From: a virus
Virus record (IMG/VR): IMGVR_UViG_3300030019_000100
Location: 1-35,111 of that record
DNA: 35,111 bases
Direction: 5' to 3' (one strand)
Shown piece by piece: positions 23,457 to 29,669 of the stretch; the first letter of the stretch is position 1; every line of letters begins with the position of its first letter. The translations under genes and the position numbers were made by a program. The notes under the pieces were generated by a model, which made no database searches, was not told the origin of the DNA, and saw only the letters and a program-made list of their open reading frames with translations.

Positions 23457-23998
23457 TATTAGAACATATTTTGAATGAATTTAGTTTCTGGCTTAGAATT
23501 GATAAATCTAGAGTAGAAACGGCTATTGATAGTGTTAAACAAATGGGGTATCTGTCTATTCCAGATTTACGGCAATTAAGCGAAGCCGGTATTCCAATTG
23601 TTCAAACTATTGCAAGCGTTTTAGGAACAAACAATAAACAAGTTTTTGAACTCTTATCAAAAGAAGAAGATCGCATTACGTATCAGGATCTACTTCTTAT
23701 TTTAGGAATAATAGCTAGCTATTTTAAGTATAGGGAATCTCTACATAGAAGAGTCGATGAACAGTTAAGTACACAGGACGAAATGAATGAAGGAGTTTTT
23801 CAAATAGAATTCGTTACTGGTATTAATCTTGATCCAAATGTTTTAGATAAGCTTAAAAACATAGAGGGAGCTTTCACCCTATATAATAGCATAAATGAGA
23901 TGGCAGTTCCTTGCAGCAAAGAGAAAATTGATAAGAGAGCTAAACAGAGTAATGAACCATTTTATTATAGATTTGATAAAAATAAAAAAAGTAAGTAA
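23453..23998 (+). CDS. Protein with a tape-measure-like segment
   Basis: 181 residues. Residues 37-85 (LRQLSEAGIPIVQTIASVLGTN ... VFELLSKEEDRITYQDL) closely resemble the conserved 'LRQLSEAGIPV...LA..LG...VxxMISxGxISF' region of phage tail tape-measure proteins. The rest lacks the usual great length and coiled coils. It lies in the early operon just before SSB, far from any tail gene. It could be a captured fragment or a protein that interacts with the tape measure. The role is unknown. Confidence 0.5.
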   Translation: MILEHILNEFSFWLRIDKSRVETAIDSVKQMGYLSIPDLRQLSEAGIPIVQTIASVLGTNNKQVFELLSKEEDRITYQDLLLILGIIASYFKYRESLHRRVDEQLSTQDEMNEGVFQIEFVTGINLDPNVLDKLKNIEGAFTLYNSINEMAVPCSKEKIDKRAKQSNEPFYYRFDKNKKSK

Positions 23999-24000
23999 TT

Positions 24001-24381
24001 ATGTCAGTAAACAAAGTTATCCTAATTGGGAATGTGGGCAAAGACCCGGAAGTAAAAAGGCTCGAATCAGGGGTCACAGTAGCAAGTGTTACACTAGCCG
24101 TTGGTGAGCGCGGATATAAGCTAAAGAATGGAACAGATGTACCAGAACGAACGGACTGGTTTAATATCATCATGTGGAAAGGCTTAGCCGAAATTGCGGA
24201 GAAATACGTAAAGAAAGGAGATAAGCTCTATGTAGAGGGAAAGATACGTATTAGATCGTATGCCGATAAAGCAGGCGTACAGCATTACATAACTGAAATC
24301 TATGCAGAGAAAATAGAACTCCTCACAAAGAAAGATGGCGTGCAAGAAAGTCATTCAGCAAACAACGATTTGCCGTTTTGA
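24001..24381 (+). CDS. ssb: Single-stranded DNA-binding protein
   Basis: 126 residues. An OB-fold N-terminus (MSVNKVILIGNVGKDPEVKRL, WFNIIMWKGLAEIAEKYVKKGDKLYVEGK) and the acidic partner-binding tail ending in NNDLPF identify SSB. It coats ssDNA in replication and recombination; the tail would recruit partners such as the NinB-like protein. It is about three quarters the length of a chromosomal SSB, normal for phage. Confidence 0.95.
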   Translation: MSVNKVILIGNVGKDPEVKRLESGVTVASVTLAVGERGYKLKNGTDVPERTDWFNIIMWKGLAEIAEKYVKKGDKLYVEGKIRIRSYADKAGVQHYITEIYAEKIELLTKKDGVQESHSANNDLPF

Positions 24382-24383
24382 TT

Positions 24384-24899
24384 ATGAAAAAAAAGGAGCC
24401 GGCACTACCAATACAGACTCCCTTAAAAGGTTATTGCAAAGATACTAATAATCTTTTAAATAGCTATTATATGTTTTCAGAAATTTCAGAACTAAAATCT
24501 ATCCGTGAACAAAAAAGTAGAATCTCGGAAAGGGAAAGGGAGTTATCAGCTCCAATTCTTCATGATGTAGAATTGATAAAGACTATTTGGACATGGTTCA
24601 GAGAAATACAAGACGAAAGAGATTGCCCATCAAGGAGTGGGGGAACACAGCAAAGAAAGATGTTTATTTTCATCATTCTTTTTCTGTATTCGCCAAGCGT
24701 GCTAGCCGGGGGAAGAATACCCAACGGCCTAAGAGAAAGTATCGCTATGGCCATTGATTGGAAAGATCGAACGTTTATCTCACATAATATTGAGAGTGTG
24801 GTATTTCTGTACCAAAATTATAAAGACTTCCGTTCAGATATTGACTATCTTTACATCGAAATTGAATCTCGTCTTCGGGGTCAAGGGCTAATCAAATGA
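24384..24899 (+). CDS. Hypothetical protein, last gene of early operon
   Basis: 171 residues from the ATG at 24384. A helical N-terminus, then RKMFIFIILFLYSPSVLAGGRIPNGLRESIAMAI, resembling an Arg-flanked regulatory helix rather than a true membrane span, and a C-terminal VVFLYQNYKDFRSDIDYLY. A similar 'FLYSP..LAG' arrangement is familiar from Bacteroides phage proteins, but I cannot name it. Followed immediately by a terminator. Confidence 0.5.
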   Translation: MKKKEPALPIQTPLKGYCKDTNNLLNSYYMFSEISELKSIREQKSRISERERELSAPILHDVELIKTIWTWFREIQDERDCPSRSGGTQQRKMFIFIILFLYSPSVLAGGRIPNGLRESIAMAIDWKDRTFISHNIESVVFLYQNYKDFRSDIDYLYIEIESRLRGQGLIK

Positions 24900-24900
24900 A

Positions 24901-24930
24901 AAAGGGAGAGCTATTCGCTCTCCTTTTTTT
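24901..24930. terminator. Bidirectional intrinsic terminator
   Basis: GGGAGAGC and GCTCTCC(T) pair around TATTC with flanking A-run and T-run (seven T's), working in both directions. It separates the plus-strand early operon from the converging minus-strand module, whose last codons overlap it. Confidence 0.85.
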
Positions 24931-25099
24931 GTCTTATACAATCGTTTATGAAACGATTTTTATTAGGCTGCTTGTCGACTACATCGATAAGATCGTGATC
25001 TAACAAAATGTGCATTGATTTTTGGGGGGTCAATGTTTTAGGTCTACGGCCGCCTCTATCTCCCCCTCTTCCTTTTTTTCTCTCTTTTTCTTCGGTCAT
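24911..25099 (-). CDS. Ribbon-helix-helix-like small protein
   Basis: 62 residues: a basic, Gly/Arg-rich start (KERKKGRGGDRGGRRPKTLTP) and KSMHILLDHDLIDVVDKQPNKNRFINDCIRQK, which follows the beta-helix-helix pattern of Arc/MetJ-type repressors. It may bind the operators at 26907-27028, since it is the last gene of that operon; this is inference. Its stop (TAG) lies inside the terminator stem. Overlaps the upstream gene by ATGA-type coupling. Confidence 0.55.
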   Translation of the reverse strand: MTEEKERKKGRGGDRGGRRPKTLTPQKSMHILLDHDLIDVVDKQPNKNRFINDCIRQKKESE

Positions 25100-25437
25100 C
25101 TCCTACTTATTTTAATTAAAAACTCGCCCGCTTTGCGCATGGCATTCCCTAAGACTTTCACATCAACGCAAGTATCTATCATGCGTAGATTCTCAATGTC
25201 AGATATACTTCCAAAGGTAATTTCTCCAACGAATCTAGGAAATTTATTACGATGAATAAACAACTTCCCATCTTCTGGAATAACCTCGTATATCGGCTCT
25301 CTCTCACAAAATTCACACGTAGTGGATTCAGGCAACATATCTTCCTCCGAAGCTGAAGCTGCTATCTTATCGCACATTGGACATTTAAGTACCCACATGC
25401 GCAATTCTTGGTCGTATTTCTTTCCAGAGATTTTCAC
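25096..25437 (-). CDS. Zinc-finger-like protein
   Basis: 113 residues with CPMC at about 19-22 and CEFC at about 41-44, a probable four-Cys zinc site, followed by a beta-alpha C-terminal part. Coupled by overlapping codons to both neighbours. Function unknown. Confidence 0.5.
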   Translation of the reverse strand: MKISGKKYDQELRMWVLKCPMCDKIAASASEEDMLPESTTCEFCEREPIYEVIPEDGKLFIHRNKFPRFVGEITFGSISDIENLRMIDTCVDVKVLGNAMRKAGEFLIKISRR

Positions 25438-25712
25438 TTGCTTATTTTTTCGAATATCTCATCTAGGGTCTTATTCGATGTAGGTGCAAACGTTTGCACC
25501 TTTGGATGTAAACCACGTTCCTCTTCGTCAGGGTTATTTGACATGATGCTAGAAACCATTTTCGTGCGAGCTAAAAGATCATAAGCCGCATCAGCAACAT
25601 TTAAAACTTCTTTTTCATCTTCAGAAAAAGTATCGGCATAATCTCTACTATTTTGAAGAGAGACTATCAACTCTGATAAAGAGTTCATGGCATCATTTAA
25701 TTTTTTATTCAT
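25434..25712 (-). CDS. Hypothetical helical protein with leader hairpin
   Basis: 92 residues, helical, acidic (DTFSEDEKEVLNVADAAYDLL). Not recognised. Its start is preceded by the hairpin leader 25719-25737, almost identical to the one before the plus-strand gene at 28633. Confidence 0.5.
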   Translation of the reverse strand: MNKKLNDAMNSLSELIVSLQNSRDYADTFSEDEKEVLNVADAAYDLLARTKMVSSIMSNNPDEEERGLHPKVQTFAPTSNKTLDEIFEKISK

Positions 25713-25718
25713 ATTTTT

Positions 25719-25737
25719 GGCCCGTTATGCCGGTAGC
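25719..25737 (-). promoter_or_regulatory. Shared leader hairpin, copy A
   Basis: On the minus strand GCTACCGGCATAACGGGCC is followed by an A-run and the ATG at 25712. It folds as CCG-GCATAA-CGG. The copy at 28608 differs at very few positions and stands at the same distance from its ATG. Confidence 0.6.
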
Positions 25738-25752
25738 GCAGCAGTTAGTTAT

Positions 25753-25965
25753 TTAGATTTCAAAAGTGAAATGTTCAGGGTATTTTTTAGCCGCTTGTCT
25801 AAAAGTCATCACCTCTGCTTTGTCGTAATAATACTCAAAATTTCTTTTATCAGCGGTCTTTTTAGTGGCCGCTACATCATAATTTACGATGCTATTAGAA
25901 TCTATTACGAATACGATGTATTTCGCATTTGATCCATTTTTGTGATATACAGATAAATCTTTCAT
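25753..25965 (-). CDS. Small hypothetical protein
   Basis: 70 residues. YIVFVIDSNSIVNYDVAATKKTADKRNFEYYYDKAEVMTFRQAAKKYPEHF is alpha-beta and contains no known motif. Member of the minus-strand accessory block. Confidence 0.5.
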   Translation of the reverse strand: MKDLSVYHKNGSNAKYIVFVIDSNSIVNYDVAATKKTADKRNFEYYYDKAEVMTFRQAAKKYPEHFTFEI

Positions 25966-25985
25966 AATTATTGTTTTAATGGTTA

Positions 25986-26600
25986 TTATTCGTCTTTGAG
26001 TGATGCAGAAGCTATTGCCCAGCTTTCTTGAAAAGCTGATTCGCTGAAATTATACTTTTTACCTTTGTAAAAGGTGTATCCGGCATTTTGTTCGCCGTCT
26101 TCGCGATCTAAATATTCTTCTATAATTTCATTTTCTTCTTCGTCGTCGTTAATCCTTTCAAGATCACTTTCGCCGAATTCAGTAGAAAGTACAACCGTTC
26201 TATGATTATGTCCATCCCAGTAGGTGTACGCCTCGTGCTCAGAGTGATTCTCATTTTCTTCTTGCCAGTTCTCGATGAAAGAATTAATATCTTCTTGCGA
26301 GATATTTTCTAGCAATTCGTTCTCACCATTTTGAGCACTTTCAAAATGATCATAATCAAGATTATCTTCGCTATATTCTATATCAAAATGCTTATATAAA
26401 CATTCTAACATGTCTGATGAAGCGCTGCACCCGCTATTATCAAGAGCATAACACCCCGCATTATAACATCCGCATTTTTGGCCGTAGCGGTCGTAAGAAT
26501 CACACACTTTAGCGGTTTCAAACCAACTTTCTTTTACGATTAGTAACTCGTCAGTATCACTAAACTTTTCTTTTACGACAATTAATTCGTTTGCGTTCAT
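25986..26600 (-). CDS. Highly acidic protein with cysteine cluster
   Basis: 204 residues with about 51 Asp/Glu against about 14 Lys/Arg, acidic runs such as NDDEEENEIIEEYLDREDGE, and six cysteines within about residues 33-67 (CGCYNAGC included). Such charge is seen in DNA-mimic antirestriction proteins, and a metal site is possible, but no family is recognised. It lies in the accessory block transcribed from the regulated promoter near 26871. Confidence 0.5.
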   Translation of the reverse strand: MNANELIVVKEKFSDTDELLIVKESWFETAKVCDSYDRYGQKCGCYNAGCYALDNSGCSASSDMLECLYKHFDIEYSEDNLDYDHFESAQNGENELLENISQEDINSFIENWQEENENHSEHEAYTYWDGHNHRTVVLSTEFGESDLERINDDEEENEIIEEYLDREDGEQNAGYTFYKGKKYNFSESAFQESWAIASASLKDE

Positions 26601-26609
26601 AATCGTAAT

Positions 26610-26807
26610 TTATAAGTTGTTTTTTAAGGTCAAATAGGCTCTTCTACGAGCCTCTGTGCGTTTTGCAACATTATCTTCATCGTCGCAAAAATCGTATGTC
26701 TCTGAATCTGTGTAATGGATAGTGATGCCTAGTCCAGTTAGCTTGTATTGTCCGTATCCGGCTATCTCAATACTCATTTGTGCATTTCTAAATTTAAATG
26801 TCTTCAT
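26610..26807 (-). CDS. Small hypothetical protein, first of minus block
   Basis: 65 residues; a beta-rich start (KFRNAQMSIEIAGYGQYKLTGLGITIHY) and a basic helix at the end. Not recognised. First gene after the minus-strand promoter, with a leader of about 60 nt. Confidence 0.5.
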   Translation of the reverse strand: MKTFKFRNAQMSIEIAGYGQYKLTGLGITIHYTDSETYDFCDDEDNVAKRTEARRRAYLTLKNNL

Positions 26808-26870
26808 ACTTAATACAGTTTATACGAGTGTCTCTCGGCGATGCAATCGCTATTTGTTTATTTGATGTTG

Positions 26871-26878
26871 CAAATATA
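26871..26878 (-). promoter_or_regulatory. Minus-strand promoter, -7 box
   Basis: On the minus strand this reads TATATTTG, an exact TAnnTTTG Bacteroidetes -7 box. No clear -33 box is seen at the usual distance, so it may need an activator. Transcription would start near 26864. Confidence 0.5.
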
Positions 26879-26906
26879 AATATAATCTATTTAATACGAT
26901 ATATAG

Positions 26907-27028
26907 TTGCTATTTATTTAACATTATTTTATGTACATAAATAGCAAGGTTAAGCAAGCAAAACAAAAACAGTTCTTATGTACATGTTTAGCAAAAAGAA
27001 GTTAATGTTTTTGCTAAACATGTACATA
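26907..27028. promoter_or_regulatory. Operator-like palindrome array
   Basis: The word TATGTACAT-N3-TAGCAA occurs three times: plus at 26930-26947 and 26977-26994, minus at 27011-27028. The last two form a perfect 21-bp inverted repeat (26977-26997 and 27008-27028, 10-base centre). A further 11-bp inverted repeat, TTGCTATTTAT/ATAAATAGCAA, joins 26907-26917 and 26937-26947. The right arm covers the expected -33 region of the plus promoter. This fits a dimeric or tetrameric repressor site controlling both divergent units; it could also act as an RNA hairpin or origin iteron. Confidence 0.7.
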
Positions 27029-27044
27029 TATAGAATATAATATA

Positions 27045-27052
27045 TATCTTTG
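27045..27052 (+). promoter_or_regulatory. Plus-strand promoter, -7 box
   Basis: TATCTTTG matches TAnnTTTG exactly. Transcription would start near 27059, which places the ATG at 27057 outside the message and supports the ATG at 27087 as the real start of the first gene. Confidence 0.6.
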
Positions 27053-27086
27053 CAACATGATAATAACAAATAAAGAAAACAAGATT

Positions 27087-27269
27087 ATGAATACGATTGA
27101 ATTAAGAAAGAGAATTATAGCAGATGCTATATTGACTACATTCGCAGAGGGCAAAATTAATACTCAAAGTGACGTAGATGTTATAATGATTAAAGTACAG
27201 AATAATCTTAATATGTCGGCAGATCAAGCTGCTGAGTTCTTTAAAAACGCAATAGGTACTAATAATTAA
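27087..27269 (+). CDS. Small hypothetical helical protein
   Basis: 60 residues, MNTIELRKRIIADAILTTFAEG..., all helical. The start at 27087 is chosen from the promoter position; an upstream ATG at 27057 would lie at or before the transcription start. First gene of the plus accessory block; function unknown. Confidence 0.5.
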   Translation: MNTIELRKRIIADAILTTFAEGKINTQSDVDVIMIKVQNNLNMSADQAAEFFKNAIGTNN

Positions 27270-27279
27270 TAATACGACT

Positions 27280-27516
27280 ATGACACAATACATTGAAACA
27301 TTATTAAAAGAAAAGAATATCAGTTTAGATACTTATATTTTAGAGAACGAAGGCAATTTTGGTTTGACAATAAAGATGCTAGTAGACTTCATCTATTCAA
27401 TGCCTGTAAGCATTAAAAAGCAAGTAGAGAATACATTTAGAAAGATCGACTTCTTAAATGGCGATGTAATGAACTACATCAATTTTCTTGCTAAAGGTAT
27501 GATTCAATCAATTTAA
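27280..27516 (+). CDS. Small hypothetical protein
   Basis: 78 residues, helical (LLKEKNISLDTYILENEGNFGLTIKMLVDFIYSMP). Not recognised. Spaced 10 bases after the previous gene in the same unit. Confidence 0.5.
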   Translation: MTQYIETLLKEKNISLDTYILENEGNFGLTIKMLVDFIYSMPVSIKKQVENTFRKIDFLNGDVMNYINFLAKGMIQSI

Positions 27517-27529
27517 AATAAGGACTATC

Positions 27530-27727
27530 ATGAAACAGTTAGAAAAACAAATTAGCGACGTTCAATCAGCTCTAGGCAATTTAAGTCTATGCTTAAAACT
27601 TGCGCTTGACGATAAAGATCAATTTATCAAAGAGTATGGGGCTCGTCTGTATGGCTTTCTTTGTGGTATTTCAGCCACGACAGAATCAAATGAAGCTAGG
27701 ATAAATGAGATTCTATATAAAGATTAA
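27530..27727 (+). CDS. Small hypothetical protein
   Basis: 65 residues. KQLEKQISDVQSALGNLSLCLKLALDDKDQF suggests a coiled-coil start. Not recognised. Co-directional in the accessory block. Confidence 0.5.
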   Translation: MKQLEKQISDVQSALGNLSLCLKLALDDKDQFIKEYGARLYGFLCGISATTESNEARINEILYKD

Positions 27728-27737
27728 AATTACTATT

Positions 27738-27899
27738 ATGAAAAAGATTGGTTTAACACTAGAACAGTTTGCAGATATAAAAGCAAGCTGTGAGAAAGGA
27801 TTAAAAAACAATTGTGCTGCTAATTGCGGGGACTTTGATACGGCATTTATCAAGATCGTAAATGAAGTACTTAGTGAACTTAATAAAGTAATTTGTTAA
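27738..27899 (+). CDS. Very small hypothetical protein
   Basis: 53 residues from ATG 27738 (MKKIGLTLEQFADIKASCEKG). This start stands 10 bases after the previous stop in the common 'attATG' context; the upstream ATG at 27705 overlaps the preceding gene. Three cysteines in the middle (KNNCAANCGD). Unknown. Confidence 0.5.
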   Translation: MKKIGLTLEQFADIKASCEKGLKNNCAANCGDFDTAFIKIVNEVLSELNKVIC

Positions 27900-27902
27900 T
27901 CC

Positions 27903-27920
27903 GGTAGCCTTATGGCTACC
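27903..27920 (+). promoter_or_regulatory. Hairpin before the SprT-like gene
   Basis: GGTAGCC-TTAT-GGCTACC is a perfect 7-bp stem with a 4-nt loop, followed by an A-rich leader to the ATG at 27936. It contains an ATG (27912) in the loop and stem, which is therefore an unlikely start. It resembles the other GGTAG/CTACC leader stems in this module. Confidence 0.5.
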
Positions 27921-27935
27921 ACAAAATATACGATT

Positions 27936-28382
27936 ATGACAGTTTACGAAAAATCAAACAGTATTGAAAAGGTTGCATTAAGCAGATTTTCAAAGAAAGA
28001 ATATCAATCTTTGCTTACTACCTGCGAAAGCATAAAGAATAGGCAGAAAGCAGCGCAAATAATCTGTGACTATCTTTCAGATAAGTTTCACATATCACAT
28101 ACAAAAGTGAATGTAGTAAATAGATCACAGCCACATAGTACTAGTTATTCAGGTAGATTAAGAAGTAAAACTTTGGGCACTTATACAGTTCAAACAGAAG
28201 TGATAACGATGTATAATTTGACAGCTATCAAAAAGCAACCTGTGTCAATCAAAACATTTGCAGGTACTTTACTTCACGAGTTTATGCACCATTACGATAT
28301 GTAGCACTTGAAATTGGGTAATTCACTTCACACAGCAGGATTTTATAAAAGAATATCAGATTTAGAAAGTAAATTAAACTAA
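27936..28382 (+). pseudogene. SprT-like zinc metalloprotease gene with in-frame TAG
   Basis: From ATG 27936 the frame runs 122 codons to a TAG at 28302-28304 and then, in the same frame, 25 more codons to TAA at 28380-28382. The first part ends with LLHEFMHHYDM, an HExxH zinc motif. The part after the TAG, HLKLGNSLHTAGFYKRISDLESKLN, is the expected SprT-like continuation, where the His of LHTAGFY usually supplies the third zinc ligand. So the family's coding sequence is split by one amber codon. Either the gene is a recent nonsense mutant or the codon is read through. The basic N-terminal region (FSKKEYQSLLTTC...) is normal. SprT-like proteases act on DNA-protein crosslinks in the Spartan branch; in phages the role is unknown. 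Confidence 0.7.
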
Positions 28383-28393
28383 AAAAAATAATT

Positions 28394-28591
28394 ATGATTA
28401 AATTGGTAAAATTTCAAATGGTTAATATAGATGTTAATAATGATATCTATATAAATACGCAGCTGATTACAAGTATTTATTGTGATTCAAATCCTGATAA
28501 TACTATTATAGAATCAGGCGCGGACAATACAGCTTGTGTAATTGGATCGGTTGAAACAATTGTGAAAATGATTCAAAACTGTTATAGATAA
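28394..28591 (+). CDS. Small hypothetical protein
   Basis: 65 residues, beta-rich, MIKLVKFQMVNIDVNNDIYINTQLITSIYCD..., not recognised. Ten or so bases after the SprT-like frame. Confidence 0.5.
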   Translation: MIKLVKFQMVNIDVNNDIYINTQLITSIYCDSNPDNTIIESGADNTACVIGSVETIVKMIQNCYR

Positions 28592-28607
28592 ATCAATTAA
28601 ACGCTTA

Positions 28608-28625
28608 GCTACCGGCATGACGGGC
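28608..28625 (+). promoter_or_regulatory. Shared leader hairpin, copy B
   Basis: GCTACCGGCATGACGGGC followed by AAAAATT and the ATG at 28633. It folds as CCG-GCATGA-CGG. It is nearly identical in sequence and spacing to copy A before the minus-strand gene ending at 25712. Confidence 0.6.
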
Positions 28626-28632
28626 AAAAATT

Positions 28633-28887
28633 ATGAAAACAAAAAAAATGCCTTTAAATTTTCTAGCAGAGGCTATGTCTGCTGCTAAAAACGAACTTAT
28701 TAACAAGTACGCAGGTACTTGCTGTGTATCAGCTACAGGACAGTACACTGTGTTTTGGCACGATAACAAATGTATTGTCTCGCAAGGCAACCTTAACGGC
28801 AAAATCGAAGCTGATTTTTGCATAGAGTTTGATCTTCGTTACAACGATGGTAGGGCTATTATTCTTTGCCAAAGAATTTTCAACTAA
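28633..28887 (+). CDS. Small hypothetical protein with leader hairpin
   Basis: 84 residues: a helical start (MPLNFLAEAMSAAKNELINKYAG), then beta strands (GQYTVFWHDNKCIVSQGNLNGKIEADFCIEFDLRY). Not recognised. Last gene of the plus accessory block. Confidence 0.5.
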   Translation: MKTKKMPLNFLAEAMSAAKNELINKYAGTCCVSATGQYTVFWHDNKCIVSQGNLNGKIEADFCIEFDLRYNDGRAIILCQRIFN

Positions 28888-29004
28888 TCGCCATTCTGAT
28901 AGCTAAAAATCGCTCTACTAGTGATATTTAAAATCATATTGCCACATTGAAAAGAATGTGCTAACTAAGATTATACGAAATTGTATAGTAAGCTGAATAT
29001 TAGG

Positions 29005-29012
29005 TAACTTTG
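29005..29012 (+). promoter_or_regulatory. Promoter -7 box at tRNA-Val
   Basis: TAACTTTG fits TAnnTTTG, with a TTG 21 bases upstream at 28981. The start point would fall at about the first base of the tRNA, so the tRNA and perhaps the packaging genes have their own promoter. The preceding stretch (28888-29004) has only a weak CACATT/AATGTG hairpin. Confidence 0.55.
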
Positions 29013-29017
29013 TAGTG

Positions 29018-29090
29018 CGCGGGGTAGAGCAGTGGTCAGCTCGCTACCTTGACTTGGTAGAGGTCTCAGGTTCGAATCCTGATCCCGCAA
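29018..29090 (+). tRNA. tRNA-Val(GAC) with unusual features
   Basis: Cloverleaf: acceptor CGCGGGG/TCCCGCA with a C1-A72 mismatch, D-stem GAGC/GCTC, anticodon stem CTACC/GGTAG with loop TTGACTT (anticodon GAC), T-arm TCAGG-TTCGAAT-CCTGA and discriminator A. CCA is not encoded. The C1-A72 mismatch is a hallmark of initiator tRNAs and position 37 is T rather than a purine, so the molecule may descend from a tRNA-Met or be partly decayed. Confidence 0.8.
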
Positions 29091-29111
29091 CAATTATTCA
29101 AACTAAAAAAA

Positions 29112-29453
29112 ATGGAAATATTAAATCTAATCATCAAACAGGTTTACTTCGACCAGATTATAGCCGGCACGAAGAAAATAGAAACTAGAGAAGTAAGACC
29201 TACTACACAGGCGAAGTATGTCACATTGAATGATGACGACGAAGTAACAGGTACTATCAAGTACGATGCTATTCGTTTCTTTGTCGGTTACGGCAAAAAC
29301 AGAAATAGCGCGCTTGTTGAGTGTAAAGGATCAGAGTTAATCGTTATAACAGACGAAGACGACAATCCCATTATGTACGACTATAAGGGTCAAGAAAACA
29401 TGATGATAAACATCGAGTACAAACTCGGTAATATTATAGAAAAAAGCGTATAA
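29112..29453 (+). CDS. ASCH-domain protein (copy 2)
   Basis: 113 residues. MEILNLIIKQVYFDQIIAGTKKIETREVRP is the ASCH start, with GTKKIETRE supplying the substrate-binding residues, and AIRFFVGYGKNRNSALVECKGSEL is the later barrel. Short phage ASCH proteins like this are presumed RNA- or nucleoside-binding. It lies upstream of a PP-loop gene, mirroring the pair at 21576-23061. Confidence 0.75.
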   Translation: MEILNLIIKQVYFDQIIAGTKKIETREVRPTTQAKYVTLNDDDEVTGTIKYDAIRFFVGYGKNRNSALVECKGSELIVITDEDDNPIMYDYKGQENMMINIEYKLGNIIEKSV

Positions 29454-29478
29454 ACGCTCTAATTTAAATTTTATATTT

Positions 29479-29628
29479 ATGGCAACAAGAATTGCAGTTG
29501 GCACATCGGCGAGTTCGTCGAAAGGTGTCACTGGCCGAAAGAGTCTCACTGGTGGCTCAGGTCAGTTCGTAACACGTAACCAGAAGTACCGTCAAGTACG
29601 TTCAGGTTTAGGCCTGAATGGTGGCTAA
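29479..29628 (+). CDS. Very small Gly/Ser/Arg-rich protein
   Basis: 49 residues, MATRIAVGTSASSSKGVTGR..., basic and low in hydrophobics, likely disordered. The start lies in the 'atttATGGC' context after an A/T leader. It stands between ASCH and PP-loop genes. Function unknown; coding potential is judged from context and composition only. Confidence 0.5.
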   Translation: MATRIAVGTSASSSKGVTGRKSLTGGSGQFVTRNQKYRQVRSGLGLNGG

Positions 29629-29669
29629 CTAAGTTTTAATCATTAAAAAAATCGGGCTGAGTCGGTAGA

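Noticed and set aside
27936-28382. Genome-wide TAG recoding (as in some crAss-like phages) as explanation of the in-frame TAG
   Set aside because: Other genes end naturally at TAG directly before the next start (21347-21349 and 22419-22421), no other in-frame TAG was noticed in a well-known gene, and no tRNA with anticodon CTA was found.
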